Positions 1 through 5,254 of a stretch of 5,254 nucleotides of DNA are shown piece after piece. The DNA is from Ignavibacteriota bacterium. Lineage in GTDB: Bacteria > Bacteroidota > Ignavibacteria > UBA10030 > UBA6906. How positions within the stretch are numbered: position 1 is the stretch's first letter; each line of letters starts with the position of its first letter. Location: NCBI GenBank assembly GCA_016209805.1, contig JACQVJ010000097.1, positions 1 to 5,254 of the forward strand, written 5' to 3'. Below the pieces are notes generated by a model. It was not told the origin of the DNA. It saw only the letters and a program-made list of their open reading frames with translations, and did no database searches. The position numbers and the translations under genes are program-made.

Positions 1-1
1 A

Positions 2-817
2 CGCTATCTCCGTGACCTCGCTACAGGGAAGAAACTCGGCGCTTTTGCGCTTTCCGAGCCCGAAGCCGGCAGCGATGCATCTAATCAGAGAACGACGGCA
101 AAGCGGGACGGCGACTGCTATCTTCTGAACGGGACAAAGAACTGGATCACCAATGGATCCACAGCTGACGTTGTGTTGGTGATGGCCGCGACCGACAGAA
201 CGAAAGGGGCCAAAGGAGTCAGCACATTTCTGGTTGACAAGAACAGTCCCGGATTCTCTGTGGCAAAGAAGGAAAAAAAACTCGGCATCCGTAGTTCCGA
301 TACTGTATCGCTCTCATTTCAGGACTGTCGAGTTCCAGTCGCGAACCGAATTGGAGAAGAGGGCGAAGGCTTTAGGTTTGCCATGAAGACCCTTGAGGGA
401 GGCAGAATCGGAATCGCAGCTCAGGCCCTCGGAATAGCGCAGGCCTGTCTTGATGCCTCTCTGAGTTATGCGAAGGAAAGGAAGGCATTTGGCCGACCGA
501 TAGCAGAGTTGCAGGCGATCCAGTTCAAGCTGGCCGACATGGCAACGGAGATCAGCGCTGCAAGGATGTTGATACTCAAGGCCTGTCTGCTGAAGGACGC
601 CGGGGAGCCTTTTGGAGAGGAGGCTGCCATGGGAAAACTCTTTGCGTCAAAGGTTGCAGTGCAGGCGGCTCTTGAAGCAATTCAAATTCACGGCGGTTAC
701 GGCTATGTGAGAGAGTACCTTGTGGAACGCTATCTGCGAGACGCGAAGATCACTGAGATTTACGAAGGGACATCGGAAATTCAGAAAATCGTGATTGCCC
801 GTTCATTGCTCTCATAG
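2..817 (+). CDS. Acyl-CoA dehydrogenase, C-terminal part (5' end outside window)
   Basis: Flavoenzyme that oxidises acyl-CoA to trans-2-enoyl-CoA in the cytoplasm and passes electrons to ETF. The open frame runs from base 2 without a start, giving 271 visible residues; family members are about 380, so roughly 110 N-terminal residues are missing. Near the visible start, [10 protein letters not shown] (residues 16-25) matches the first acyl-CoA dehydrogenase signature except that Asn28 sits where Gly, Ser or Ala is usual. KNWITNG (46-52) follows. The C-terminal helical domain has the RKAFGRPI segment and the second signature from Gln228 to Asp247, containing HGGYGY. Glu255 in YEGTSEIQ is at the position of the catalytic base in short- and medium-chain enzymes. 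The layout resembles short-chain/butyryl-CoA dehydrogenases, but chain-length preference cannot be read from this. There is no clear terminator after the stop, so read-through into the next gene is possible. The family call is very secure. Confidence 0.97.
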   Translation, partial: RYLRDLATGKKLGAFALSEPEAGSDASNQRTTAKRDGDCYLLNGTKNWITNGSTADVVLVMAATDRTKGAKGVSTFLVDKNSPGFSVAKKEKKLGIRSSDTVSLSFQDCRVPVANRIGEEGEGFRFAMKTLEGGRIGIAAQALGIAQACLDASLSYAKERKAFGRPIAELQAIQFKLADMATEISAARMLILKACLLKDAGEPFGEEAAMGKLFASKVAVQAALEAIQIHGGYGYVREYLVERYLRDAKITEIYEGTSEIQKIVIARSLLS

Positions 818-903
818 ATTTGCACCTGTGTCGATTACGTGTAAGGAGACAGTGTTCTTTAACAACCAAATCACCCAAACCATCATAACATGAGGTATAT
901 CCA

Positions 904-1389
904 ATGAAACGCATTCTTGTCTTTCTCTCAAGTTTTGCGCTCTTCATCGTACTCCAGAGCGACGCGTGGTCGCAGGTCAAGTGGGTTGTCGGTGGAAATA
1001 TGGGCATCTCGATTGGCACCGGAGGCGGGGCAACCAGTGCAGGACTCCATATTGGTCCAATGGGTGAAGTACTGTTTGGCAAAGGCCCGGCAGTGGGGTC
1101 GGAGTTCAGTATCAACACACAGGCGGGAACACCGATCGAGTGGGCAAATTATTTCAAGTATTATTTTCAGGTATCCGGTAGCTCGATCAAGCCGTACGCA
1201 GACGCCGGATTCGGACTGTACTTCTACACTGGCGGCCCATACTTTGATATTCGCTTCGGTGGCGGGGCCGCATTCCCGATAGCAAAGAATCTGTACATTC
1301 CCGCAGAGTTACAGCTTGGTCCGGTTTTCGTCACAGGCAGCACTGGGTTTATCATTCTCATCAGATCGGGAATCCGATACGATATATAA
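904..1389 (+). CDS. Small predicted outer-membrane beta-barrel protein (barrel 1)
   Basis: 161-residue exported protein with no recognised specific function. Residues 1-23 form a signal peptide: KR at 2-3, a hydrophobic core at 4-17, and a likely signal peptidase I site after AWS, before Gln24. The mature part alternates Gly/aromatic and hydrophobic residues in short stretches, as in a small beta-barrel. Examples are IKPYADAGFGLYFY (95-108) and FDIRFGGGAAFPI (114-126), separated by a very short turn. It contains no cysteine and ends in IRYDI, so it lacks the classical terminal Phe. GAGG at 892-895 lies 8 bases before the ATG and supports this start. A second frame is open over 917-1282 but has no export signal and looks like a shadow. 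The next gene starts 51 bp downstream and has a similar architecture, which suggests an operon. The barrel assignment rests on composition and pattern; another beta-rich periplasmic fold is possible. Confidence 0.8.
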   Translation: MKRILVFLSSFALFIVLQSDAWSQVKWVVGGNMGISIGTGGGATSAGLHIGPMGEVLFGKGPAVGSEFSINTQAGTPIEWANYFKYYFQVSGSSIKPYADAGFGLYFYTGGPYFDIRFGGGAAFPIAKNLYIPAELQLGPVFVTGSTGFIILIRSGIRYDI

Positions 1390-1440
1390 GCGAGTTGCTT
1401 TTTTAACTCACCACTAAACCACATATCCCTCGGAGGAACA

Positions 1441-2055
1441 ATGAAGCGGTTTGTGGCAATTGTAGTTGCGGTAATGTCATTCTCCACATTGGCGTCCGGA
1501 CAACTGAAATTCGGAGGAGGGCCACACCTGTCGCTGGCATTCTCTGCGTTTCCCAAACCTGTTAACGAGGTCTATGGCTTCGGTTTTGGCTTCGGCGCTC
1601 ACGGCGATATGAGTATCATAAAGTATATTGCGTTGCGGCTGAACTTCGATTATCATATTTTCTCCTCAGACAAGGAAAAGATCAAAGCGGCTGCGGGTGT
1701 GTCTCAGGTTCAGGGCCTCGAGATCTCCGGTCTCAATGCCAGCATCGTCGGGATTACGATCAACGGACTTGGCAAACTACCAACCGGTTCGATGATCACA
1801 CCATATGGTATATTGGGGCTTGGCATCCATATTCTGAGCGTGAGCGACGGGCAGGCGACCATTCAGGGGCAGAACATTCCAATCCAGCTCGGGCTCGGTA
1901 GTGAAACGAAGTTTGGTTTGAATTTTGGGGCGGGGGCTGAGTTTGCGATCGGGATGTTCAAGGTCTATGGCGACATCAAGTACGTTCTTATCCTTACGTC
2001 TGGAAACTCCACCGGGATTATCCCGATAACATTTGGAGTCACGTTCGGAGGGTGA
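1441..2055 (+). CDS. Predicted outer-membrane beta-barrel protein (barrel 2)
   Basis: 204-residue exported protein of the porin-like/OMP beta-barrel type; specific role unknown. The signal peptide is residues 1-20, with KR at 2-3, a hydrophobic core and an ASG site before Gln21. The mature start QLKFGGGPHL is typical of a first barrel strand. A GFGFGFG run (46-52) is encoded by a short duplication, GGCTTCGG at 1576-1583 and again at 1588-1595. Candidate strand pairs are ITPYGILGLGIHIL (119-132), KFGLNFGAGAEFAI (157-170) and VYGDIKYVLI (175-184), with a loop of about 24 residues between the first two. The protein ends ITFGVTFGG. GGAGG at 1432-1436 is only 4 bases from the ATG, somewhat close but clear. 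The 51-bp gap to the preceding gene has no terminator, so co-transcription is likely. Its C-terminal half matches the pattern of the third barrel gene more closely than that of the first. Confidence 0.83.
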   Translation: MKRFVAIVVAVMSFSTLASGQLKFGGGPHLSLAFSAFPKPVNEVYGFGFGFGAHGDMSIIKYIALRLNFDYHIFSSDKEKIKAAAGVSQVQGLEISGLNASIVGITINGLGKLPTGSMITPYGILGLGIHILSVSDGQATIQGQNIPIQLGLGSETKFGLNFGAGAEFAIGMFKVYGDIKYVLILTSGNSTGIIPITFGVTFGG

Positions 2056-2133
2056 TGTTCAGATTCTGAGTAGAACCAGGTGAGGGGCAGCTTTTTCCTG
2101 GTATTCGCCTCGGATAATCAAATTCGAGCAATA

Positions 2134-2198
2134 ATCACATTTCCATCTTCAACTCTTTCCGCCAATAGTATTCAAATCAACCGCTTGACAAATGTGAT
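2134..2198. repeat. Separated 9-bp inverted repeat, possible operator half-sites
   Basis: ATCACATTT at 2134-2142 is the exact reverse complement of AAATGTGAT at 2190-2198, with 47 bases between the arms. The right arm starts at the last base of the -35 hexamer and runs into the spacer, where a bound protein would interfere with polymerase. Each arm resembles a CRP/FNR-type half-site (TGTGA), but the arms are not in the usual 16-bp palindrome, so a CRP site is not claimed. A 9-bp match could occur by chance in a region this size. Confidence 0.3.
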
Positions 2199-2213
2199 AT
2201 TTTTGTGTATACT
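2185..2213 (+). promoter_or_regulatory. Near-consensus sigma-70-type promoter for barrel 3
   Basis: TTGACA at 2185-2190 is a perfect -35 hexamer and TATACT at 2208-2213 is a five-of-six -10 hexamer, with a 17-bp spacer. This is the best promoter-like sequence in the window and sits in the only sizeable intergenic region. Transcription would start near 2220, giving a leader of about 60 bases before the ATG at 2280. TATTTTTG at 2198-2205, inside the spacer, fits the Bacteroidota -7 element TAnnTTTG, but no matching TTTG lies at the expected upstream distance, so the standard reading is preferred. Confidence 0.72.
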
Positions 2214-2279
2214 AAGTCCGGTTTTTATGGGCCAGCCCTAATTAACTATCCATCATTTTAATTCTAAAGGAGCAACGTA

Positions 2280-2888
2280 ATGAAAAAGTTTGTGCTAGCG
2301 GTTGTTGTGTTAGCATTGGTTGTGGCTGTGGGGAATGTTTCCAGTGCTGCCGGGAAGATGGCGTTGAGCGTGGGGGGTGATGTGTTGATTCCAATGGGAA
2401 CATTTGCGGACGGTGCATCCACCGGTTTTGGTGGGAGCGTACGATTCCAGTACGACTTCACACCGATGTTCAGCGCTGGGATCACCTCTGGATATTACAC
2501 CTGGAGCGGAAAGGATCAAACAGTTCTCGGAGCTACCATTAAGGGTGTATCCTTGAAGGGTGTCCCGGCCAGAGCATTCGGAAAGTACTACTTCATGCCC
2601 GCAGGGGGTGCTCGTGTGTACGGTATTGCGGAACTCGGCGTCTTCTTCTCTTCGGTTACGGTTCCCTCGCAAACAGTGACTATCGGAGGTGTTTCAGTAA
2701 CAACGCCTGAAGCAAGCGCTTCTTCTACGGACTTCAACTATGCTCCTGGCCTTGGCGTTGAATTGCCTCTCGGTAGCGGCAATGCAAAGATCGATGTGTC
2801 AGCCCGCTACGATGGTATTGCCACTTCCGGCAGCACCTCGGGTAGTGTGGGCGGCCGTGTTGGCGTTACGTTCGGACTTGGCAACTAG
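2280..2888 (+). CDS. Predicted outer-membrane beta-barrel (porin-family) protein (barrel 3)
   Basis: 202-residue exported protein; substrate or function not identifiable. The signal peptide is residues 1-23 or 1-24, with KK at 2-3, a Val/Ala/Leu core and an SSA or SAA cleavage site before Gly25. The mature chain starts with MALSVGGDVLIPMGTF, then a Gly-rich turn and GGSVRFQYDFTPMFSAGI (51-68), the usual look of small Bacteroidota-type porin-family barrels. Later strands include ARVYGIAELGVFFS (111-124), DFNYAPGLGVELPL (151-164) and IDVSARYDGI (171-180), with a Ser/Thr-rich loop at 125-150 that may face outward. It ends VGVTFGLGN. AAAGGAG at 2266-2272, 7 bases before the ATG, is a strong ribosome binding site. 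With its own near-consensus promoter and a terminator just after the stop, it looks monocistronic and probably abundant. The C-terminal half follows the same pattern as barrel 2, so the two are probably paralogues. Confidence 0.87.
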   Translation: MKKFVLAVVVLALVVAVGNVSSAAGKMALSVGGDVLIPMGTFADGASTGFGGSVRFQYDFTPMFSAGITSGYYTWSGKDQTVLGATIKGVSLKGVPARAFGKYYFMPAGGARVYGIAELGVFFSSVTVPSQTVTIGGVSVTTPEASASSTDFNYAPGLGVELPLGSGNAKIDVSARYDGIATSGSTSGSVGGRVGVTFGLGN

Positions 2889-2908
2889 CAACACATCTGT
2901 TGTTTTCT

Positions 2909-2938
2909 AAAGAAGGAAGCCTCCGGGCTTCCTTTTTT
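2909..2938 (+). terminator. Intrinsic terminator after barrel 3
   Basis: The core stem pairs 2913-2921 (AAGGAAGCC) with 2926-2934 (GGCTTCCTT), nine base pairs without mismatch, around the loop TCCG at 2922-2925. In RNA the loop is UCCG closed by C-G, a member of the very stable UNCG tetraloop class. The stem can extend outward through a G-U and A-U pairs into the T run, which spans 2933-2938. It begins 20 bases after the stop codon at 2888 and fits a strong rho-independent terminator. Confidence 0.9.
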
Positions 2939-2963
2939 ATTTCTTCCGTAGAAAAATACTCTG

Positions 2964-4001
2964 ATGACCTGCCTGCTTTTATCGTCTTTGTATATTTATG
3001 TTGCCTTGGCAGTCATTGAGACGGGATCGACTGCTCCAGCCAATTCCGGGGCGCGAAGAAGTGCCCATGCAGACGATTCTTCCAATGCAATTGTAATGCG
3101 CTTCGGCGGTGATTGCCTTCTCTCGGAACATTACGAGCGAGCGTGCGGTGAGGATGTGAGCCTTGCATTCCACAACTTCGATCTGTTCAGGACAGCCGAC
3201 ATCGGAATGGTAAACCTTGAGTGTCCCGTGACGACACGCGGAACGAAGGTAGAGAAGCCTTTCAACTTCAGGATGCATGGCCGTTTTCTTGACGTAATCA
3301 AAGAAGCTGGAATAGACATCGTCAACCTTGCAAATAACCACATTTACGATTATGGAAAGGTGGGGCTGTTCGACACAATAACCCATCTTGACTCCGTGGG
3401 GATTCTACATGTGGGGGCTGGACGTAACAAGAAGGAGGCACATCGCCCTGTAGTTATTGATGAACGTGGAAAGCGCATTGCGTTTCTTGGATACTATGGA
3501 GGCGGAGAGGCACCAAGGGCCACTGAAACCAAGGCTGGTGTGGCTCGAAGGGAGTTGAAGCTCATTAAAGCAGATCTGAGCAGACTTAAGAGAAAAGACT
3601 CAGTGGATTATGTAGTTGTGAATCTTCACTGGGGTATCGAGAAGGCAACCCATCCGGACCAGGAACAAATCAAGTTTGCACGAACGCTCATTGACAGTGG
3701 CGCCGATGCTGTGATCGGACATCATCCTCACGTGTTACAGGGGATCGAACGATACAAGCATGGTGTGATTGCGTATTCACTGGGGAATCTCATTTTCGGC
3801 GGCAACAGTCGCAGCAGCTACGACACCGGGATATTCGAGATCAGACTTGGTTCTGATTCCACGGAATATGATCTGATCCCTGTCAGGATAAAGGATTGGA
3901 ATGCATCTGTCCTGACGGGAGCTGCAGCCGATAGCGTCGTGCAAAACGTCCGTGATCTTTCCAGAGGTTTTCCCAAGAGCATATTCAAGGAGAAGAAATG
4001 A
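2964..4001 (+). CDS. CapA-like (PGA_cap family) exported protein
   Basis: 345-residue member of the CapA family, which has a metallophosphatase-like fold; the founding member acts in poly-gamma-glutamate capsule synthesis. Family motifs appear in order: RFGGD (46-50), NLECPV (84-89), NLANNHIYDYG (121-131), GAGRN (151-155), NLHWG (220-224), GHHPHVLQG (252-260) and YSLGNLIF (271-278). The Asp, Asn-His and His-x-His residues are likely metal ligands by family analogy. The hydrophobic N-terminus (3-18) suggests export or membrane anchoring, but it has no Lys or Arg before the core and no lipobox. The start is the least certain point. An in-frame stop at 2949 limits extension upstream, no Shine-Dalgarno is visible before the ATG, and the next in-frame ATG (3096, residue 45) would remove the export signal. 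No capB or capC is in view, so a capsule role is not supported here. The stop overlaps the lemA start by four bases. Confidence 0.92.
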   Translation: MTCLLLSSLYIYVALAVIETGSTAPANSGARRSAHADDSSNAIVMRFGGDCLLSEHYERACGEDVSLAFHNFDLFRTADIGMVNLECPVTTRGTKVEKPFNFRMHGRFLDVIKEAGIDIVNLANNHIYDYGKVGLFDTITHLDSVGILHVGAGRNKKEAHRPVVIDERGKRIAFLGYYGGGEAPRATETKAGVARRELKLIKADLSRLKRKDSVDYVVVNLHWGIEKATHPDQEQIKFARTLIDSGADAVIGHHPHVLQGIERYKHGVIAYSLGNLIFGGNSRSSYDTGIFEIRLGSDSTEYDLIPVRIKDWNASVLTGAAADSVVQNVRDLSRGFPKSIFKEKK

Positions 4002-4606
4002 AATCACGAGCGGCTCTCATGGCTCTCGTCATTGTTGGTGTGTTGGCGGTGTGTATTATCGGGGTATTCCTATGGGGAATGGGGATTTATAATTCTCTTG
4101 TTTCTCTTGATGAACAGGTCTCGTCTTCATGGAGCCAGGTGGAAAGCCAATACCAACGTCGCGCAGATTTGATCCCGAACCTGGTTAACACCGTCAAAGG
4201 ATTTGCAGCGCAGGAACGAGAGGTGCTGCTTGGAGTTACAGAGGCACGAGCAAAGGTCAGCCAGGTGACTGTTACAAAAGACGTTCTCGACGATCCGGCA
4301 ACGTTCTCAAGATTCCAGGCTGCTCAGGATCAGTTCTCAAGCGCGATCTCTCGCTTGCTTGCAGTTGCCGAAAATTATCCCATTCTGAAGTCTAACGAGA
4401 ATTTTCTTGCCCTCCAGACCCAAATCGAAGGAACTGAAAACAGGATAGCTGTAGAACGTCGTCGCTTCAATGAAGTCGTACAGCAATTCAACACCGCCAT
4501 TCGCAGATTCCCCGCAGCGTTTATCGCAAACATGTCAGGCTTTAGAGAGAAGCAGTATTTCAAAGCGCGAGAGGGAGCAGAAGCCACGCCTGAAGTGAAA
4601 TTCTGA
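3998..4606 (+). CDS. lemA: LemA family membrane protein
   Basis: 202-residue LemA-family protein, close to the usual length. One N-terminal membrane helix (about 7-27) precedes a helical domain predicted to lie outside the cytoplasm. Diagnostic segments are YNSLVSLDEQV (31-41), QYQRRADLIPNLVNTVKGFA (51-70), TEARAKV (81-87), FQAAQ (106-110), ENFLALQTQIEGTENRIAVERR (from 134) and FNTAIRRFP (164-172). Cys19 lies in the hydrophobic stretch, but the preceding LAV does not make a proper lipobox. The start is fixed by AAGGAG at 3987-3992, 5 bases upstream, and by the ATGA overlap with the preceding stop. The stop TGA overlaps the next start (TGATG), so coupling on both sides is likely. LemA proteins are widespread and often sit beside TPM-domain proteins, as here. 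Their biochemical role is not settled, and none is claimed. The family call is very secure. Confidence 0.96.
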   Translation: MKSRAALMALVIVGVLAVCIIGVFLWGMGIYNSLVSLDEQVSSSWSQVESQYQRRADLIPNLVNTVKGFAAQEREVLLGVTEARAKVSQVTVTKDVLDDPATFSRFQAAQDQFSSAISRLLAVAENYPILKSNENFLALQTQIEGTENRIAVERRRFNEVVQQFNTAIRRFPAAFIANMSGFREKQYFKAREGAEATPEVKF

Positions 4607-5254
4607 TGAGAATAACGTATGGCATCATCCTATTGCTGGTGAGTTTCACTGTTGTCCTCGGTCAGGATCCCCAGATTCCACAATTGAAGAAGAGAGTAAC
4701 AGATCTTACGGGAACATTGACCGAGGTTCAACTCGCAACGCTTGAGGAGAAACTGTCGGCATTTGATCGTTCGACATCTACACAAATCGTCGTACTGATA
4801 CTGCCAACTCTCGGCGGTGAAAGCATCGAAGACTTTTCTCTTCGTGTCGCGGAAACAAACCGCATCGGAAGAAAAGGAAAGGACAATGGTGTACTCCTTC
4901 TCGTGGCCTTGGAGGAGAAACAAATACGGATTGAGGTCGGCTATGGGTTGGAAGGCGTCCTGCCGGATGCATTGGCGGGCAACATCATCAGGAATGGGAT
5001 TGCACTAAACTTCAGCAAGGGAGATTTTTACGCTGGAATAGATGCCGGGATATCGGCGATCATGCTGGCTACAAGAGATGAATACAACACCGATAGTCGC
5101 GATAACCGCTTCCTTGCATTCCTCACCGCTTTGCTTGTGTTTGGTTTTATTCTTTTCTTACTAATGTTTAGCGTGTTCGGGCGACGGCGCCGTTATGGGG
5201 GGAGTCGATTTCACGCTCCGACATTGGGAGGAACAATGACTTGGGGGGATGGGG
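4606..5254 (+). CDS. TPM-domain (YgcG-like) membrane protein, 3' end outside window
   Basis: The open frame runs from the ATG at 4606 to the window edge, 216 residues, with no stop. The signal peptide covers about residues 1-19, with Arg2, a hydrophobic core and a VLG site before Gln20. The TPM domain spans about 30-155: VTDLTGTLT (31-39), TQIVVLILPTL (59-69), ESIEDFSLRVAE (72-83), IGRKGKDNGVLLLVA (87-101), IRIEVGYGLEGVLPDALAG (107-125) and KGDFYAGIDAG (138-148). A membrane helix lies at about 169-191, followed by RRRR (193-196), which by the positive-inside rule places the TPM domain in the periplasm. Family members usually end in a Gly/Ser-rich tail; the visible LGGTMTWGDG may be its beginning. 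The start overlaps the lemA stop (TGATG), which implies coupled translation. The family includes plant proteins linked to photosystem II repair; bacterial roles are unclear. Confidence 0.94.
   Translation, partial: MRITYGIILLLVSFTVVLGQDPQIPQLKKRVTDLTGTLTEVQLATLEEKLSAFDRSTSTQIVVLILPTLGGESIEDFSLRVAETNRIGRKGKDNGVLLLVALEEKQIRIEVGYGLEGVLPDALAGNIIRNGIALNFSKGDFYAGIDAGISAIMLATRDEYNTDSRDNRFLAFLTALLVFGFILFLLMFSVFGRRRRYGGSRFHAPTLGGTMTWGDG

Noticed and set aside
750..1118. Open frame on the minus strand opposite the dehydrogenase end and barrel 1
   Set aside because: It overlaps two well-supported plus-strand genes, has no recognisable domain and a composition rich in Pro/Ser/Arg typical of shadow frames.
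917..1282. Second plus-strand open frame overlapping barrel 1
   Set aside because: It has no ribosome binding site or signal peptide and a low-complexity Ser/Arg composition; the 904 frame has a signal peptide and beta-barrel pattern.
1392..1409. GAGTT/AACTC inverted repeat with Ts in the loop, after barrel 1
   Set aside because: The stem is only five pairs and the T run is in the loop rather than after the stem, so it is not a credible terminator.
1224..1556. Minus-strand open frame across the barrel 1/barrel 2 junction
   Set aside because: It lies opposite two supported genes and has no domain or ribosome binding site of note.
2075..2102. ACCAGG/CCTGGT inverted repeat after barrel 2 as a terminator
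   Set aside because: Six pairs with a 16-base loop and no T run after the stem; the Ts sit inside the loop.
2134..2198. A CRP/FNR binding site from the TGTGA-like half-sites
   Set aside because: The half-sites are 47 bases apart and in outward order, not the 16-bp palindrome these regulators bind; only an inverted repeat is reported.
2310..2672. Minus-strand open frame opposite barrel 3
   Set aside because: Shadow of a gene with promoter, ribosome binding site, signal peptide and terminator; the translated product has no recognisable features.
3998..4057. LemA as a lipoprotein through Cys19
   Set aside because: The residues before Cys19 (LAV) do not fit a lipobox, and the Cys lies in the middle of the membrane helix.
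4817..5008. Short plus-strand open frame inside the TPM gene
   Set aside because: It is out of frame with a clearly recognisable TPM domain and has no domain of its own.
1..5254. Mobile element, CRISPR array, tRNA or rRNA
   Set aside because: No transposase, integrase, terminal repeats, regularly spaced repeats or structured RNA signatures were seen on either strand.

Overview
This is a plus-strand-only window with seven genes, all pointing the same way. It looks like chromosomal DNA from a Gram-negative bacterium: three predicted outer-membrane beta-barrel proteins with signal peptides imply an outer membrane. Base composition is near 50% GC by eye, and most starts carry a clear AGGAG-type ribosome binding site. 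The mix of small porin-like barrels, a lone CapA-like protein and a LemA/TPM pair is compatible with the Bacteroidota/Ignavibacteria side of the FCB group. That placement is inference; no marker gene in the window fixes it.

Layout. Positions 2-817 hold the C-terminal 271 residues of an acyl-CoA dehydrogenase whose 5' end lies outside the window. After an 86-bp gap without a convincing terminator come two small predicted beta-barrel genes (904-1389 and 1441-2055), 51 bp apart and probably co-transcribed. A 224-bp intergenic region follows, with a near-consensus sigma-70-type promoter (2185-2213). It drives a third beta-barrel gene (2280-2888), which is closed by a strong intrinsic terminator with a UNCG-type tetraloop (2909-2938). 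This third gene therefore looks like a self-contained and probably well-expressed unit.

Only 25 bp beyond the terminator, a tightly packed set begins: a CapA-like (PGA_cap) exported protein (2964-4001), a LemA-family membrane protein (3998-4606) and a TPM-domain (YgcG-like) membrane protein (4606 to the window end). The junctions are an ATGA overlap and a TGATG overlap, so the three are probably translationally coupled. All three are predicted to work at or outside the inner membrane.

Functionally, the left end is central metabolism (fatty-acid or short-chain acyl-CoA oxidation) and the rest is cell envelope. LemA and TPM-domain proteins are often neighbours, though their biochemical role is poorly defined. 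The CapA-like gene as the first member of the set is the less expected part. No RNA gene, mobile element, CRISPR array or phage-like gene was seen. The window reads as ordinary chromosome, with the coupled CapA-like/LemA/TPM set and the barrel-gene cluster with its regulatory region as the points most worth a second look.
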